Shown here piece after piece: positions 1 through 7,406 of a stretch of 64,000 nt of DNA. The notes under the pieces were generated by a model. It had not been told where the DNA came from, searched no databases, and worked only from the letters and a program-made list of their open reading frames with translations. This DNA is from Polaromonas sp. OV174 (lineage in GTDB: Bacteria; Pseudomonadota; Gammaproteobacteria; Burkholderiales; Burkholderiaceae_C). The translations under genes and the position numbers were made by a program. Location of the stretch: NCBI RefSeq assembly GCF_900112285.1, contig NZ_FOKZ01000023.1, positions 1 through 64,000 of the forward strand. The letters run 5' to 3'. Position 1 is the stretch's first letter; each line of letters begins with the position of its first letter.

Positions 1-336
1 GCGCAGGAGGGATCTGCGGCTTATATGCCCCGCTCCCGAAGACCCAAAGAAAGTCCTACACGCACCTCGCCAGAAGTAGAGAAAGCCGTGATCGATCTGC
101 GCACCACGCATCCCGCCTGGGGTGGCCGCAAGATCGCCCGGCGCCTGGCAGACCTTGGGATGGACAAGGTGCCGCCAGCGAGCACCATTACCGCCATCTT
201 GCATCGCCATGGCCTGATCAGCCCCCAGGCCAGTTTGGCCGCCCAGCACTGGCAGCGCTTCGAGCACGAGCGTCCCAACGCGCTGTGGCAGATCGACTTC
301 AAGGGAGACTTTGCGACCGAGCAGGCGCGCTGCTAG
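1..336 (+). pseudogene. IS481-like transposase, truncated at both ends as seen
   Basis: The frame is open from base 1 and ends at a TAG at 334-336, so the 5' part lies outside the window. The visible part has a helix-turn-helix region (GGRKIARRLADLG) and then reaches NALWQIDFKG, the start of the DDE integrase core with its first catalytic Asp. It stops a few residues later, so the rest of the catalytic domain is missing and the protein cannot be active. The break falls exactly where the HNH gene on the other strand ends, which suggests a past insertion or deletion junction. Assignment to IS481 rather than another DDE family rests on the WQIDFKG context and is an inference. Confidence 0.75.
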
Positions 337-962
337 GCTCGCGTTTTCGTCACATGCGCACGAAGTTCTTCTATGCTGAGCCCATTCTTGCTTGTGTGCA
401 GCATTCGATGGCAGTTGGAGCAGACCAACGCAAGGTCACTGGCTTTTGTTTTTGCGGTTCCCAAGTTCTTGGAGACGTGTGTTTTGTGGTGTGCTTCGAT
501 GAATCCATTCCCGATCGAGCCATAGCGCGCGACGAAGTCGAACTGACACACCTCACACTCAAGCTTTCCTGTCTCAGCTAGACGCTTCGCCTTGGCCTTG
601 CGAGAAATCGCACCATCCCGCTCAAGGTGTCTATGCAAACGGTAGATTGCTGCACCTTCCGGAAACGATGACTCTTCATCTTCCGGTGCGACCTTTTGAA
701 GAGCGTCGTGACGACGATCAATGACGGTATAGCCACGACCAATGAAGTAGTTTTTAGCCTCAACTGCGCTGAAGCTCCGAGCAGGAAGATCCTCCCCTGT
801 CGCATAGCCTTGAGCGAGCGAGATCACATACTTTGGTGGATAGAGTTTTCCGCGCAGAACAAGGTCGTAGTGCACCGACTCTCGATCCTTCGGAGCACCG
901 TTGAGATCAATCTCTGCGGCGGCTTTCTTCAGGTGCACCTTCTTGAGACCAGATGGGATCAT
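333..962 (-). CDS. HNH endonuclease with ScoMcrA-like N-terminal region
   Basis: This 209-residue protein is a probable DNA nuclease. Its C-terminal half has a complete HNH/zinc pattern: CxxC at C136/C139, EAHH at 156-159, then CSNCHRMLH with C181, C184 and H189. Residues 1-90 (YPPKYVISLA, a glycine turn, then AKNYFIGRGY) resemble the N-terminal region of McrA-like modified-DNA restriction proteins. That link is an inference; the HNH motif is seen directly. The gene stands alone with no methyltransferase beside it, as expected for a type IV-like restriction enzyme that targets modified DNA. Its 3' end overlaps the remnant transposase by 3 bases. Confidence 0.82.
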   Translation of the reverse strand: MIPSGLKKVHLKKAAAEIDLNGAPKDRESVHYDLVLRGKLYPPKYVISLAQGYATGEDLPARSFSAVEAKNYFIGRGYTVIDRRHDALQKVAPEDEESSFPEGAAIYRLHRHLERDGAISRKAKAKRLAETGKLECEVCQFDFVARYGSIGNGFIEAHHKTHVSKNLGTAKTKASDLALVCSNCHRMLHTSKNGLSIEELRAHVTKTRA

Positions 963-1300
963 GGTTTTTCGCGAGCCTAACGTGATTTAGACCGCAAACC
1001 TGCGCAATAACATGGCTGATCTTTCATGCTGGCAACTCCCTTGTTCGTAAGTCATTGGTTTATATCAGCATTGCCTTGGCCGGAAAGGACTTTGCTGCGC
1101 TAACAAATCCACCAACGCCGCAAAAGCAAAGAACACCAAGAAGCCCTGTCAAAGCAGTCGCTGCCGCATGCGTCAGCTTGAAAGTCGGTTGTTGAGAGTG
1201 TTTTTAGGTGCTAGCCCAATAGTCATGAGCGCAAGCAGCTACCAATTTCGTAGCGGTTGACTGGCCCTCCACTTAGACGCCAGCGGTCTGGCGGAAGGGC
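963..1300. other. Intergenic region without a gene
   Basis: No convincing reading frame is visible between the HNH gene and the OsmC gene. The only recognisable content is one copy of a short interspersed repeat near its right end. Confidence 0.6.
1201..1250 (-). repeat. Short interspersed repeat, copy 1
   Basis: Read on the minus strand it contains GGTAGCTGCTTGCGCTCAT, then ATTGGGCTAG and an A-rich end. The same order of blocks (TAGCTG..GCGCT, then TTGGGCTA, then AGGCCT or a relative) recurs at 5189-5243 and, more diverged, at 2767-2826. It is a non-coding family of roughly 50 bases. Confidence 0.6.
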
Positions 1301-1771
1301 TTACAGGGTCAGCACCGGCTCACATCGCACCTCAGTCTTCACCGAGTTGGCAATAAAGCAGGCCTCATGCGCTTCATGATGCAGCTGGTCCAGCTCCTCA
1401 CGCGTGGGCCTGCGCTCGCCCGAGAAAGTCGCGGCGGGCCGCAGCGTGACGACGGTCATGGCCAGGTTGCCGTCGGCGTTTTTGGCCATCACACCCTCGG
1501 CCGCGTCCTGGTAGCTGTCCACGCAAAACCGGCGCTTGGCGGCGATAGATAGAAACCACAGCATGTGGCAGCTGGCCAGCGAGGCGACGAAGGCCTCCTC
1601 CGGGTCCAGCGCAGAGGGGTCGGACATCGGCAGCGGCACGACATGCGGTGAGGACGAGCCCGGCACTTCGAGGCCGCCGTCAAAGCGCAGCAGGTGGCGG
1701 CGGCTGTAGCGGTTGCCGAGAAAGTCTTCGCCGTTTCGCTGCCATGACACTTGGGCGCTATAGCTTGACAT
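1301..1771 (-). CDS. OsmC/Ohr family peroxide-detoxification protein
   Basis: The product (156 residues) is an OsmC-fold thiol peroxidase that would reduce organic hydroperoxides in the cytoplasm. Both family cysteines are present: SLASCHMLWFL (C68) and AHEACFIANSV (C138). Length is normal. I chose the ATG at 1771 because GGAG lies 5 bases upstream; the frame also offers a GTG at 1777. It stands alone, just downstream of an NTF2-like gene on the same strand. Whether it belongs to the OsmC or the YhfA-like subgroup cannot be told from sequence alone. Confidence 0.88.
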   Translation of the reverse strand: MSSYSAQVSWQRNGEDFLGNRYSRRHLLRFDGGLEVPGSSSPHVVPLPMSDPSALDPEEAFVASLASCHMLWFLSIAAKRRFCVDSYQDAAEGVMAKNADGNLAMTVVTLRPAATFSGERRPTREELDQLHHEAHEACFIANSVKTEVRCEPVLTL

Positions 1772-1795
1772 GTTCACTCCATTCCCTAAAAAGCT

Positions 1796-2287
1796 TCAGC
1801 GCTGGCGCTGGGCCAGGTATTTTTGCAGATTGGCCGCCGCTTGGGCGCGCACCTTGCGGCGCAGAAAAGGCGTCCAGCCCAAGAGCAGGCCGGGCAGGCC
1901 CAAGGCCTGGCGCGACCAGGCCCAGAAGTCGAAGCGGTCGCGGTGGCGGCTGATCAGGCCTTGGTCGTTGAACTCAAACACGCCATCGATGACGTTGTGC
2001 ACCAGGCGTCCGGTGGCGCTGAAGCGGTAGTCGGCTTCCCAGTGGGCCTGGCCGCTGTCGGCGTCGGCTGCCATGCCGCTGTAAGTCAGCTGCCACGCAT
2101 CGCGACCCTTGGCTTGCGTTGCCGCGCAAAGCATGCGCCACATGCCGCTGACCTGCTCGTGGCCGCGCAGCGAAAACACCTCGTCGTCAAACTGCGCATC
2201 GGGCGCGTAGCAGGCGGCCATGGCGTCGGCATCGAGGCGGGCGAAGGCGGCGTAAAACTGCTCTAGCCGGGTCTGGTTGGGGTGCAT
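1796..2287 (-). CDS. NTF2-like / SnoaL-type domain protein
   Basis: This 163-residue protein has the pattern of the SnoaL/NTF2 fold: RLEQFYAAFARLDADAMAACYAPDAQFDDEVF at the start, a central GHEQVSGMWRML helix, and a VHNVIDGVFEFND strand. The C-terminal part (RHRDRFDFWAWSRQALG then a basic tail) is typical of a ketosteroid-isomerase-like subgroup common in proteobacteria. Substrate is unknown. The ATG at 2287 is preferred because AAGGAG sits 6 bases before it. It is followed closely by the OsmC gene and may be co-transcribed with it. Confidence 0.8.
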   Translation of the reverse strand: MHPNQTRLEQFYAAFARLDADAMAACYAPDAQFDDEVFSLRGHEQVSGMWRMLCAATQAKGRDAWQLTYSGMAADADSGQAHWEADYRFSATGRLVHNVIDGVFEFNDQGLISRHRDRFDFWAWSRQALGLPGLLLGWTPFLRRKVRAQAAANLQKYLAQRQR

Positions 2288-2381
2288 GAAGACTCCTTCG
2301 TGAGTGCCGCTTGTGTGGCTTGCGGCCTGCAAACTTTATACCTGCGCGGGGCGGGCCAGCCGTTCAGGCCAGAATCGAGCC

Positions 2382-2732
2382 ATGGACAACGATCTTCAAT
2401 CCCTCACCCAGGCCTTGCGCGACTTTGCCGAGGCCCGCGACTGGGCGCAGTTTCACTCGCCCAAAAACCTGGCATCGGCCTTGAGCGTGGAGGCGGCCGA
2501 GTTGCTGGAGCATTTTCAGTGGCTGACCGAGGCGCAAAGCCAGAGCCTGAACGCCGATAAAAAGGCTGAGGTTGCCGCCGAGGCGGCCGATGTGCTGTTG
2601 TATCTGCTGCAACTCTGTGACAAGCTGGACATAGATCTGGTCGAGGCGGCGCGCCTGAAAATGGTCGTCAACGCCCGGAAGTACCCGGTGGCCAGCGCGC
2701 GCGGCTCCAGCCAGAAACACAAGGCTGCTTGA
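2382..2732 (+). CDS. MazG-like nucleotide pyrophosphohydrolase
   Basis: A 116-residue all-alpha NTP pyrophosphohydrolase of the dCTPase/MazG-like type, hydrolysing non-canonical or excess nucleoside triphosphates to the monophosphate. The metal-binding pattern is seen as SVEAAELLEHF followed by AEAADVLLYLLQLCD, i.e. ExxE then ExxD. N-terminal FAEARDWAQFHSPKNLA matches the substrate-binding helix of this subgroup. I use the internal ATG at 2382 as the start because it begins the conserved helix; the upstream frame is low in similarity to any family. It is divergent from the NTF2-like gene. Confidence 0.85.
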   Translation: MDNDLQSLTQALRDFAEARDWAQFHSPKNLASALSVEAAELLEHFQWLTEAQSQSLNADKKAEVAAEAADVLLYLLQLCDKLDIDLVEAARLKMVVNARKYPVASARGSSQKHKAA

Positions 2733-2766
2733 GCGGACGCCGGCCGGCTTTGCCGTCGCTCTGGAT

Positions 2767-2826
2767 ACTATAAAAAGGATAGCTGTTAGCGCTTGCTGCC
2801 ACTGCACCAGAGGCCTATTTTGCTTA
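2767..2826 (+). repeat. Short interspersed repeat, copy 2 (diverged)
   Basis: It contains GGATAGCTGTTAGCGCTTG and ends in AGAGGCCTATTTT, matching the block order of copies 1 and 3. It lies directly upstream of the PPC-domain gene, so it forms that gene's leader. Confidence 0.5.
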
Positions 2827-2833
2827 AGAAACT

Positions 2834-3259
2834 ATGCAAACCCTGCCACTACGTCTGAACCCCGGCCAGGACTTGCGCGCCGCGCTGGAGGCCGCCGTGC
2901 GCAGTCACCACTGCCGCGCGGCCTTTGTGCTCTGCGGCATAGGCAGCTTGTCCGAGGCGCGCCTGCGCCTGGCCGGGGCGGATCAGCCGCTAGGCCTGAG
3001 CGGTGACAGCGAAATCCTCAGCTTGTGCGGCAGCGTGGCCGTGAATGAGACCGACAGCGGCCTGCACAGCAGTTCGCACCTGCACATGGCGCTGGCCACG
3101 GCCAGCGGCGAGGTCCTGGGCGGCCATGTGGCGCCGGGCTGCCTGGTGCGCACCACCGCCGAAGTGCTGCTGGCCCTGTTGCCCGAATGGACCTTGACGC
3201 GCGAGCCGGATGCCTTGACGGGCTATGACGAGCTGGTGGTGAGGGTGCGCGCTGCCTAA
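2834..3259 (+). CDS. PPC/DUF296 domain protein
   Basis: This 141-residue protein is a stand-alone PPC (plants and prokaryotes conserved, DUF296) domain. Typical elements are the N-terminal LRLNPGQDLRAAL, the AAFVLCGIGSLSEARLRLA strand-turn, and the central HSSSHLHMALA and GGHVAPGCLVRTTAEVLL segments, whose histidines are conserved in bacterial members. Bacterial PPC proteins lack AT-hooks and form trimers; their role is not settled, so DNA binding should not be assumed. Confidence 0.85.
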   Translation: MQTLPLRLNPGQDLRAALEAAVRSHHCRAAFVLCGIGSLSEARLRLAGADQPLGLSGDSEILSLCGSVAVNETDSGLHSSSHLHMALATASGEVLGGHVAPGCLVRTTAEVLLALLPEWTLTREPDALTGYDELVVRVRAA

Positions 3260-3275
3260 GCCCTAGCCGGCAAGC

Positions 3276-3803
3276 CTAGCGCCACATGCGCCGCAAGGTG
3301 TTGTCTTTGAGGATGTAGTGGTGAAACAGCGCGGCCAGGGCGTGCAGGCCGATCAGGAAGTAGCCGATGGTGGCCACCGTCTCATGCAGGTCCTTGATCT
3401 GGCCGGACAGGGTTTTGTTTAGCCCCATCAGCGCGGGCAGCTCAAGCCCAAAAAACGGCACCGGCTTGCCGGCCGTGCTTAAAACCAGCCAACCGGCCAG
3501 CGGCATGCCCAGCATGAACAGGTACAAGGCCAGGTGTGTCGCCTTGGCCAGCCACGCTTGCCAGGCCGGTCCTGGCAGTTGGGGCGGGCCGGGCTGCATC
3601 CAGCGGGCCAGCAGGCGCAGCAGCACCAGCAGCAGCACGCTCAGGCCCAGCATGAAATGCCATGTCTTGAGTACCTCCCTGGCGTCACTGCCCTTGGGAA
3701 AAATGCCCTTCAACTCCATGCTGGCGTACACGGCGACGAGCAGCAGCACCGTGAGCCAGTGAAGCGCGATGCGCAAGGGCGGGTATTTCTCAAAAGTGGT
3801 CAT
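3276..3803 (-). CDS. Cytochrome b561 family membrane protein
   Basis: This 175-residue protein has four predicted membrane segments and the expected haem-ligand histidines: RIALHWLTVLLL in helix 1, KTWHFMLGLS in helix 2, and GLHALAALFHHYI in helix 4. It would accept electrons from quinol or a soluble donor in the cytoplasmic membrane, in the manner of CybB. The gene is a probable monocistron. Related proteins can serve as superoxide:ubiquinone oxidoreductases, but which role applies here cannot be decided. Confidence 0.9.
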   Translation of the reverse strand: MTTFEKYPPLRIALHWLTVLLLVAVYASMELKGIFPKGSDAREVLKTWHFMLGLSVLLLVLLRLLARWMQPGPPQLPGPAWQAWLAKATHLALYLFMLGMPLAGWLVLSTAGKPVPFFGLELPALMGLNKTLSGQIKDLHETVATIGYFLIGLHALAALFHHYILKDNTLRRMWR

Positions 3804-3884
3804 AGTTCAGCTCCGGAAAAAACGCCTTGGGCTTGGCGGGCGCATACCAACAACCCAGGAAATTTCTGCCGCTGAGGCCCAAAG

Positions 3885-4400
3885 TCACCGGCTCAGCAGC
3901 TCCACCAAGCGCTGCAAGGCGTGATGCACGGTGGCCGATCTGACGGCGGAGCGGTCGCCGTCAAAACGGCGCAGTTCGCTGACCACGCCGGCCGGTGTGG
4001 CCCAGCCGAACCAGACGGTGCCCACGGGCTTGGCCTTGCTGCCGCCGCTGGGGCCGGCCACGCCGGTGACGGCGACGGCCACTTGCGCGCGCGAGTGAGC
4101 GATGGCGCCCTGCACCATGGCGCAGGCGACTTCTTCGCTGACGGCGCCGTGCTGCGCAATCAGCGCGGCGTCCACGCCCAGCAGCTCGGTTTTGGCTTCG
4201 TTGGAATAAGTGACAAAGCCGCGCTCAAACCAGTCGCTGGAGCCGGCCAAGTCGGTGCAGGCGGCGGAGATCATGCCGCCGGTGCAGCTTTCGGCCGTCG
4301 CCATGAAGCGGCCCTTGGCCCGCAGCTTTTCAGCTAAATCGGCTGTTAGCGCAGGCAGGTCGGGCGCAGGTGGCTCTGAATTTGATAGCGGCTCGGTCAT
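3885..4400 (-). CDS. pncC: Nicotinamide-nucleotide amidohydrolase PncC (CinA C-terminal family)
   Basis: This 171-residue enzyme deamidates NMN to nicotinate mononucleotide in pyridine nucleotide recycling. Signature segments are MATAESCTGGMISAACTDL, in which the Ser-Cys-Thr-Gly-Gly motif forms the active site, and VAVTGVAGPSGG. It is the short stand-alone form without the N-terminal MoaB-like domain of full CinA. The start at 4400 is favoured by GGAGG seven bases upstream and by its ATGA overlap with the pgpA stop, which points to translational coupling. Confidence 0.9.
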   Translation of the reverse strand: MTEPLSNSEPPAPDLPALTADLAEKLRAKGRFMATAESCTGGMISAACTDLAGSSDWFERGFVTYSNEAKTELLGVDAALIAQHGAVSEEVACAMVQGAIAHSRAQVAVAVTGVAGPSGGSKAKPVGTVWFGWATPAGVVSELRRFDGDRSAVRSATVHHALQRLVELLSR

Positions 4401-4960
4401 GAGAAAAACCTCCACAAGGCGATCACCAGCAAGCTGCAGCCGGCCGCCACCAGATCGTCGATCATGATGCCGAAGCCGGCCCAGGTCCAGGCGTGGCGGT
4501 CGCTGGCCGGGTCCACGCCGTGCGACAGGCGATCGGCCCAGCCGACCGGGCCGGGCTTGGCGGCGTCAAAGTAGCGAAACAGGGCGAAGGCGATCAACTG
4601 GCCCCAGAAGCCGGCCGGCGTGACCAGCCACAGCACCAGCCAGAAGGCCACGATCTCGTCCCAGACGATGCTGCTGGGGTCCAGCACCCGCATGTTGCGC
4701 GCCGTGACGGTGCAGACCCACCAGCCCAGGGGAATGGACACGGCGATCAGCCAGCCCATGGCGGCCGGCGTCAGCCACAGCTGCAGCACCAGAAATGACA
4801 GCCAGGCCCACAAGGTGCCGGCGGTGCCGGGGGCGATGGGGCTCAGGCCTGAGCCAAACCCCAGGGCGATGAAATGGGCCGGATGGGCCAGCATGAATCT
4901 GGCCGTGGGCCGGCGTGGCGCGGCAGAGGTGGGCTCGGGTGACGGAAAGGGAGCAGTCAT
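4397..4960 (-). CDS. pgpA: Phosphatidylglycerophosphatase A
   Basis: PgpA removes phosphate from phosphatidylglycerophosphate to give phosphatidylglycerol at the inner membrane. The sequence has the family's FGSGLSPIAPGTAGTLWAW motif, the acidic segment VWDEIVAFW, and the C-terminal DLSHG-like DRLSHGVDP..GFGIMIDDLVAA region with hydrophobic helices between. An ATG at 4960 is used; a TTG at 4975 is in frame and would overlap the end of thiL. The order thiL-pgpA-pncC with tight spacing is a common beta- and gammaproteobacterial arrangement. Confidence 0.92.
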   Translation of the reverse strand: MTAPFPSPEPTSAAPRRPTARFMLAHPAHFIALGFGSGLSPIAPGTAGTLWAWLSFLVLQLWLTPAAMGWLIAVSIPLGWWVCTVTARNMRVLDPSSIVWDEIVAFWLVLWLVTPAGFWGQLIAFALFRYFDAAKPGPVGWADRLSHGVDPASDRHAWTWAGFGIMIDDLVAAGCSLLVIALWRFFS

Positions 4961-4968
4961 GCGCGGGC

Positions 4969-5955
4969 TCAGCAAAAGTGGTCGAAGGAGGAAAAACTAC
5001 TGGACAGGCGCTGGCCTTGGGCATCCACCAGCCGCAGGCCGGGCTGGTCTTCTATGCGGCCAATGCGGGTGACGGCGGTGTCGGCCTGGCGGGCGGCGGC
5101 TTGCACGGCCTGGCGCGCCGCTGCCGGCGCGCTAAAGACCAGCTCGTAGTCGTCGCCGCCGGCGAGCGTGTATTCCAGCTGCTGATTTAAGGAAATAAGG
5201 CCTGTAGCCCAATCAGGGTGAGCGCAGGCAGCTATTAAATTGGTAGTGATCGAGCTGTCTATGGTGGCGCCCACGCCAGAGGCCGTCAGCAGGTGCTGCA
5301 GGTCGCCCAGCAGGCCGTCGCTGACGTCCAGCGCCGCCGAGGCCACGCCGCGCAGCGCCTGGCCCAGCGCGACGCGTGGCGTCGGTTGTTCCAGCCGCTG
5401 CCGGGCCTGCGCCATCACGCTGGCCGGCAGCGTCAGCTGGCCGCGCAGGGCTTGCAGCGCTAGCCGGGCATCGCCCAGCGTGCCGCTCACATAAACGTCG
5501 TCGCCGGCGCTGGCACCAGAGCGCAGCAGCGCCTGGCTTTTGCCATTGAGCACGGGCACTTCGCCAAACACGGTGATGCAGATGTTGAGCGGGCCTTGCG
5601 TGGTGTCGCCGCCCACCAGCTCGCAGCCATGGGCATCGGCCAGGGCCAGCAGGCCGCGCGAGAACGGCGCCAGCCAGGCCTCGTCGGCGCTGGGCAGGGC
5701 CAGCGCCAGCGTGAAGGCCAGCGGCGTGGCGCCGCAGGCGGCGAGGTCGCTCAGATTGACCGCCAGCGCCTTGTGGCCCAAGGCGCTGGGCTCGACATCG
5801 GCAAAAAAGTGCCGGCCCTGCACCAGCATGTCGCTGGAGATGGCCAGCTGCGTGCCGGGCTTGGGCGCCAGGAGCGCGCAGTCGTCGCCCACGCCCAGTG
5901 CCGCCCGTGCCGCGGGGCGTGTGAAATAGCGTGCGATCAGGTCGAATTCACCCAT
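4969..5955 (-). CDS. thiL: Thiamine-monophosphate kinase ThiL
   Basis: ThiL phosphorylates thiamine monophosphate to the active cofactor thiamine diphosphate. Seen are VGDDCALL, ISSDMLVQGRHF, SDLAACGATP, GGDTTQGP, DVSDGLLGDLQHL and GGDDYELVF, in the order expected of the PurM-like ATP-binding fold. The ATG at 5955 fits the conserved GEFDLIARYF N-terminus. Residues about 238-256 are encoded by a copy of the interspersed repeat described separately. They lie in a stretch that varies in the family, directly before the conserved GGDDYE motif, so the enzyme is probably still active. Confidence 0.93.
   Translation of the reverse strand: MGEFDLIARYFTRPAARAALGVGDDCALLAPKPGTQLAISSDMLVQGRHFFADVEPSALGHKALAVNLSDLAACGATPLAFTLALALPSADEAWLAPFSRGLLALADAHGCELVGGDTTQGPLNICITVFGEVPVLNGKSQALLRSGASAGDDVYVSGTLGDARLALQALRGQLTLPASVMAQARQRLEQPTPRVALGQALRGVASAALDVSDGLLGDLQHLLTASGVGATIDSSITTNLIAACAHPDWATGLISLNQQLEYTLAGGDDYELVFSAPAAARQAVQAAARQADTAVTRIGRIEDQPGLRLVDAQGQRLSSSFSSFDHFC
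5189..5243 (-). repeat. Short interspersed repeat, copy 3, inside thiL
   Basis: On the minus strand it reads TTTAATAGCTGCCTGCGCTC, then GATTGGGCTACAGGCCTTATTT. It matches copies at 1201-1250 and 2767-2826. It is wholly inside the thiL reading frame and adds about 18 residues (around NLIAACAHPDWATGLIS) without breaking the frame. Confidence 0.65.
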
Positions 5956-6014
5956 GGTTGGGGGCCATTCTCCCACGGCGGATGTCGCCCCACGAAGGCG
6001 CCGCCGCCGGCTAT

Positions 6015-7406
6015 TTAGCTACGGGCCGGCGTCTGGCCCGCGCCCAGGTCCCAATACAGGCCGGCCATCACCGTCAGGCCCTCGCGCAGCAACTCCGGCG
6101 GCAGATGCTCGTTGGGCGCATGCTGCGAACAGCCGGGGTAGGAGTGCGGCACCCAGACGGTGCGCAGGCCCAGCACATCGGTGAAGATGTCGTTGGGCAG
6201 CGAGCCGCCCAGGTTGGGCAGCACGGCGGGTTTCTTGCCGCTGGTCTTGGCGATGGATGCCGTCGCCCATTGCACCCAGGCGTCATCGGGATCGACACGG
6301 GTGGCCACGAACAGCGCCTCGCCGGTGGTCGAGATATTGACCATGGGAAAGCCCTGGCGGTCCAGGTGGCGGCGCAGGGCCGGCACGATTTCCTGCGCGT
6401 CCACGCCGACGACGAAGCGCAGCTGGCAGCGGGCCCAGGCGCGCGGCGGGATGGCGTTGACGGGGGTGTCGGGGTTGCCGGTCTTGTAGGCCAGCACTTC
6501 GAAGGAGCTCCAGCCAAAAACGCGCTCTGCCGGCGACAGGCCGGGCTCGCCCCATTCGGGTTCTATGACCGGACCGTCTGCGCCGCCGTCGACCTCGCAA
6601 TCGCTCAGCGCGCGGCGCACCGAGGCCGGCAGCTCCTTGGGCACCCACTCGGGCACGCGGATCTGGCCGCTGGGCGAGACGATGCTGGCAATGGCATGGG
6701 CCAGCTGTATGCCGGGGTTGGAGATCAGGCCGCCCCAGTTGCCCGAGTGGTGGCCGCCGGCGCGGGCTTCAATGGAGAGGTCAAAGTTGGCGCTGCCGCG
6801 TGAGCCCAGGAATACGGTGGGGCGTTCGGCGCGCAGTCGGGGGCCGTCGGAGGCGATCAGCAGGTCGGCGGCAAAACGCTGGCGGTTTTCGGCGCAGAGT
6901 TCACGCAGGCCGCCCGAGCCCGTCTCTTCCCCCATTTCAATCAGGTATTTGGCGTTGAAGCCGAGCTTGCCGCGCGTCTCGATCACGGCGCGCAAAGCCT
7001 CCATGTTGACCGTGTGCTGGCCCTTGTTGTCGGCAATGCCGCGGCCGTACCAGCGGCCGTCTTTTTCGGTCAGCTGCCAGGGGCTGGTGCCTTCTTTCCA
7101 TTCCTTGTCGAGGCCGCGAATGACGTCACCATGGCCGTAGCCGAAGACCGTGGGCAGATCGCTGCCTTCCAGGCGTTCGGCGTACAAGAAAGGCGCCAGC
7201 GCCTTGGGGTGGGTCATCAGCTCGCAGCTAAAGCCCATGGCCTCGAAGGCCGGGCGCATCTCGTCTTCGAGGTAGGCCTTGAGCTCGCGGCCGCGCTCGG
7301 GGTTCTGGCTTTCGCTGGGGATGGCGACGCGGCGCGTCATGGTGGCCTGAAAGCCGCCGCTGTCGAAATGCTGCTGGACGTGGCTGATGGCTTGGTCTCG
7401 TGTCAT
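6015..7406 (-). CDS. M20 family metallopeptidase (dipeptidase-like)
   Basis: This 463-residue zinc hydrolase shows the co-catalytic di-zinc M20 pattern: FGYGHGDVIRG (metal His and Asp), GIADNKGQHT (bridging Asp), EMGEETGSGG (catalytic Glu pair), and a late HSYPGCSQHAPNEH segment. A dimerisation-domain histidine appears in AGGHHSGNWGG. The ATG at 7406 overlaps the stop of the upstream ABC ATPase by ATGA, so it belongs to the peptide-transport operon. The context suggests it cleaves imported short peptides or N-acylated amino acids in the cytoplasm; exact substrate is unknown. Confidence 0.88.
   Translation of the reverse strand: MTRDQAISHVQQHFDSGGFQATMTRRVAIPSESQNPERGRELKAYLEDEMRPAFEAMGFSCELMTHPKALAPFLYAERLEGSDLPTVFGYGHGDVIRGLDKEWKEGTSPWQLTEKDGRWYGRGIADNKGQHTVNMEALRAVIETRGKLGFNAKYLIEMGEETGSGGLRELCAENRQRFAADLLIASDGPRLRAERPTVFLGSRGSANFDLSIEARAGGHHSGNWGGLISNPGIQLAHAIASIVSPSGQIRVPEWVPKELPASVRRALSDCEVDGGADGPVIEPEWGEPGLSPAERVFGWSSFEVLAYKTGNPDTPVNAIPPRAWARCQLRFVVGVDAQEIVPALRRHLDRQGFPMVNISTTGEALFVATRVDPDDAWVQWATASIAKTSGKKPAVLPNLGGSLPNDIFTDVLGLRTVWVPHSYPGCSQHAPNEHLPPELLREGLTVMAGLYWDLGAGQTPARS

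Noticed and set aside
4320-4400. A further copy of the interspersed repeat in the pncC N-terminal codons
   Set aside because: Only short blocks (GCTATCAAATTC, CCTGCGCTAACAG) match and the order is not the same, so chance cannot be excluded.
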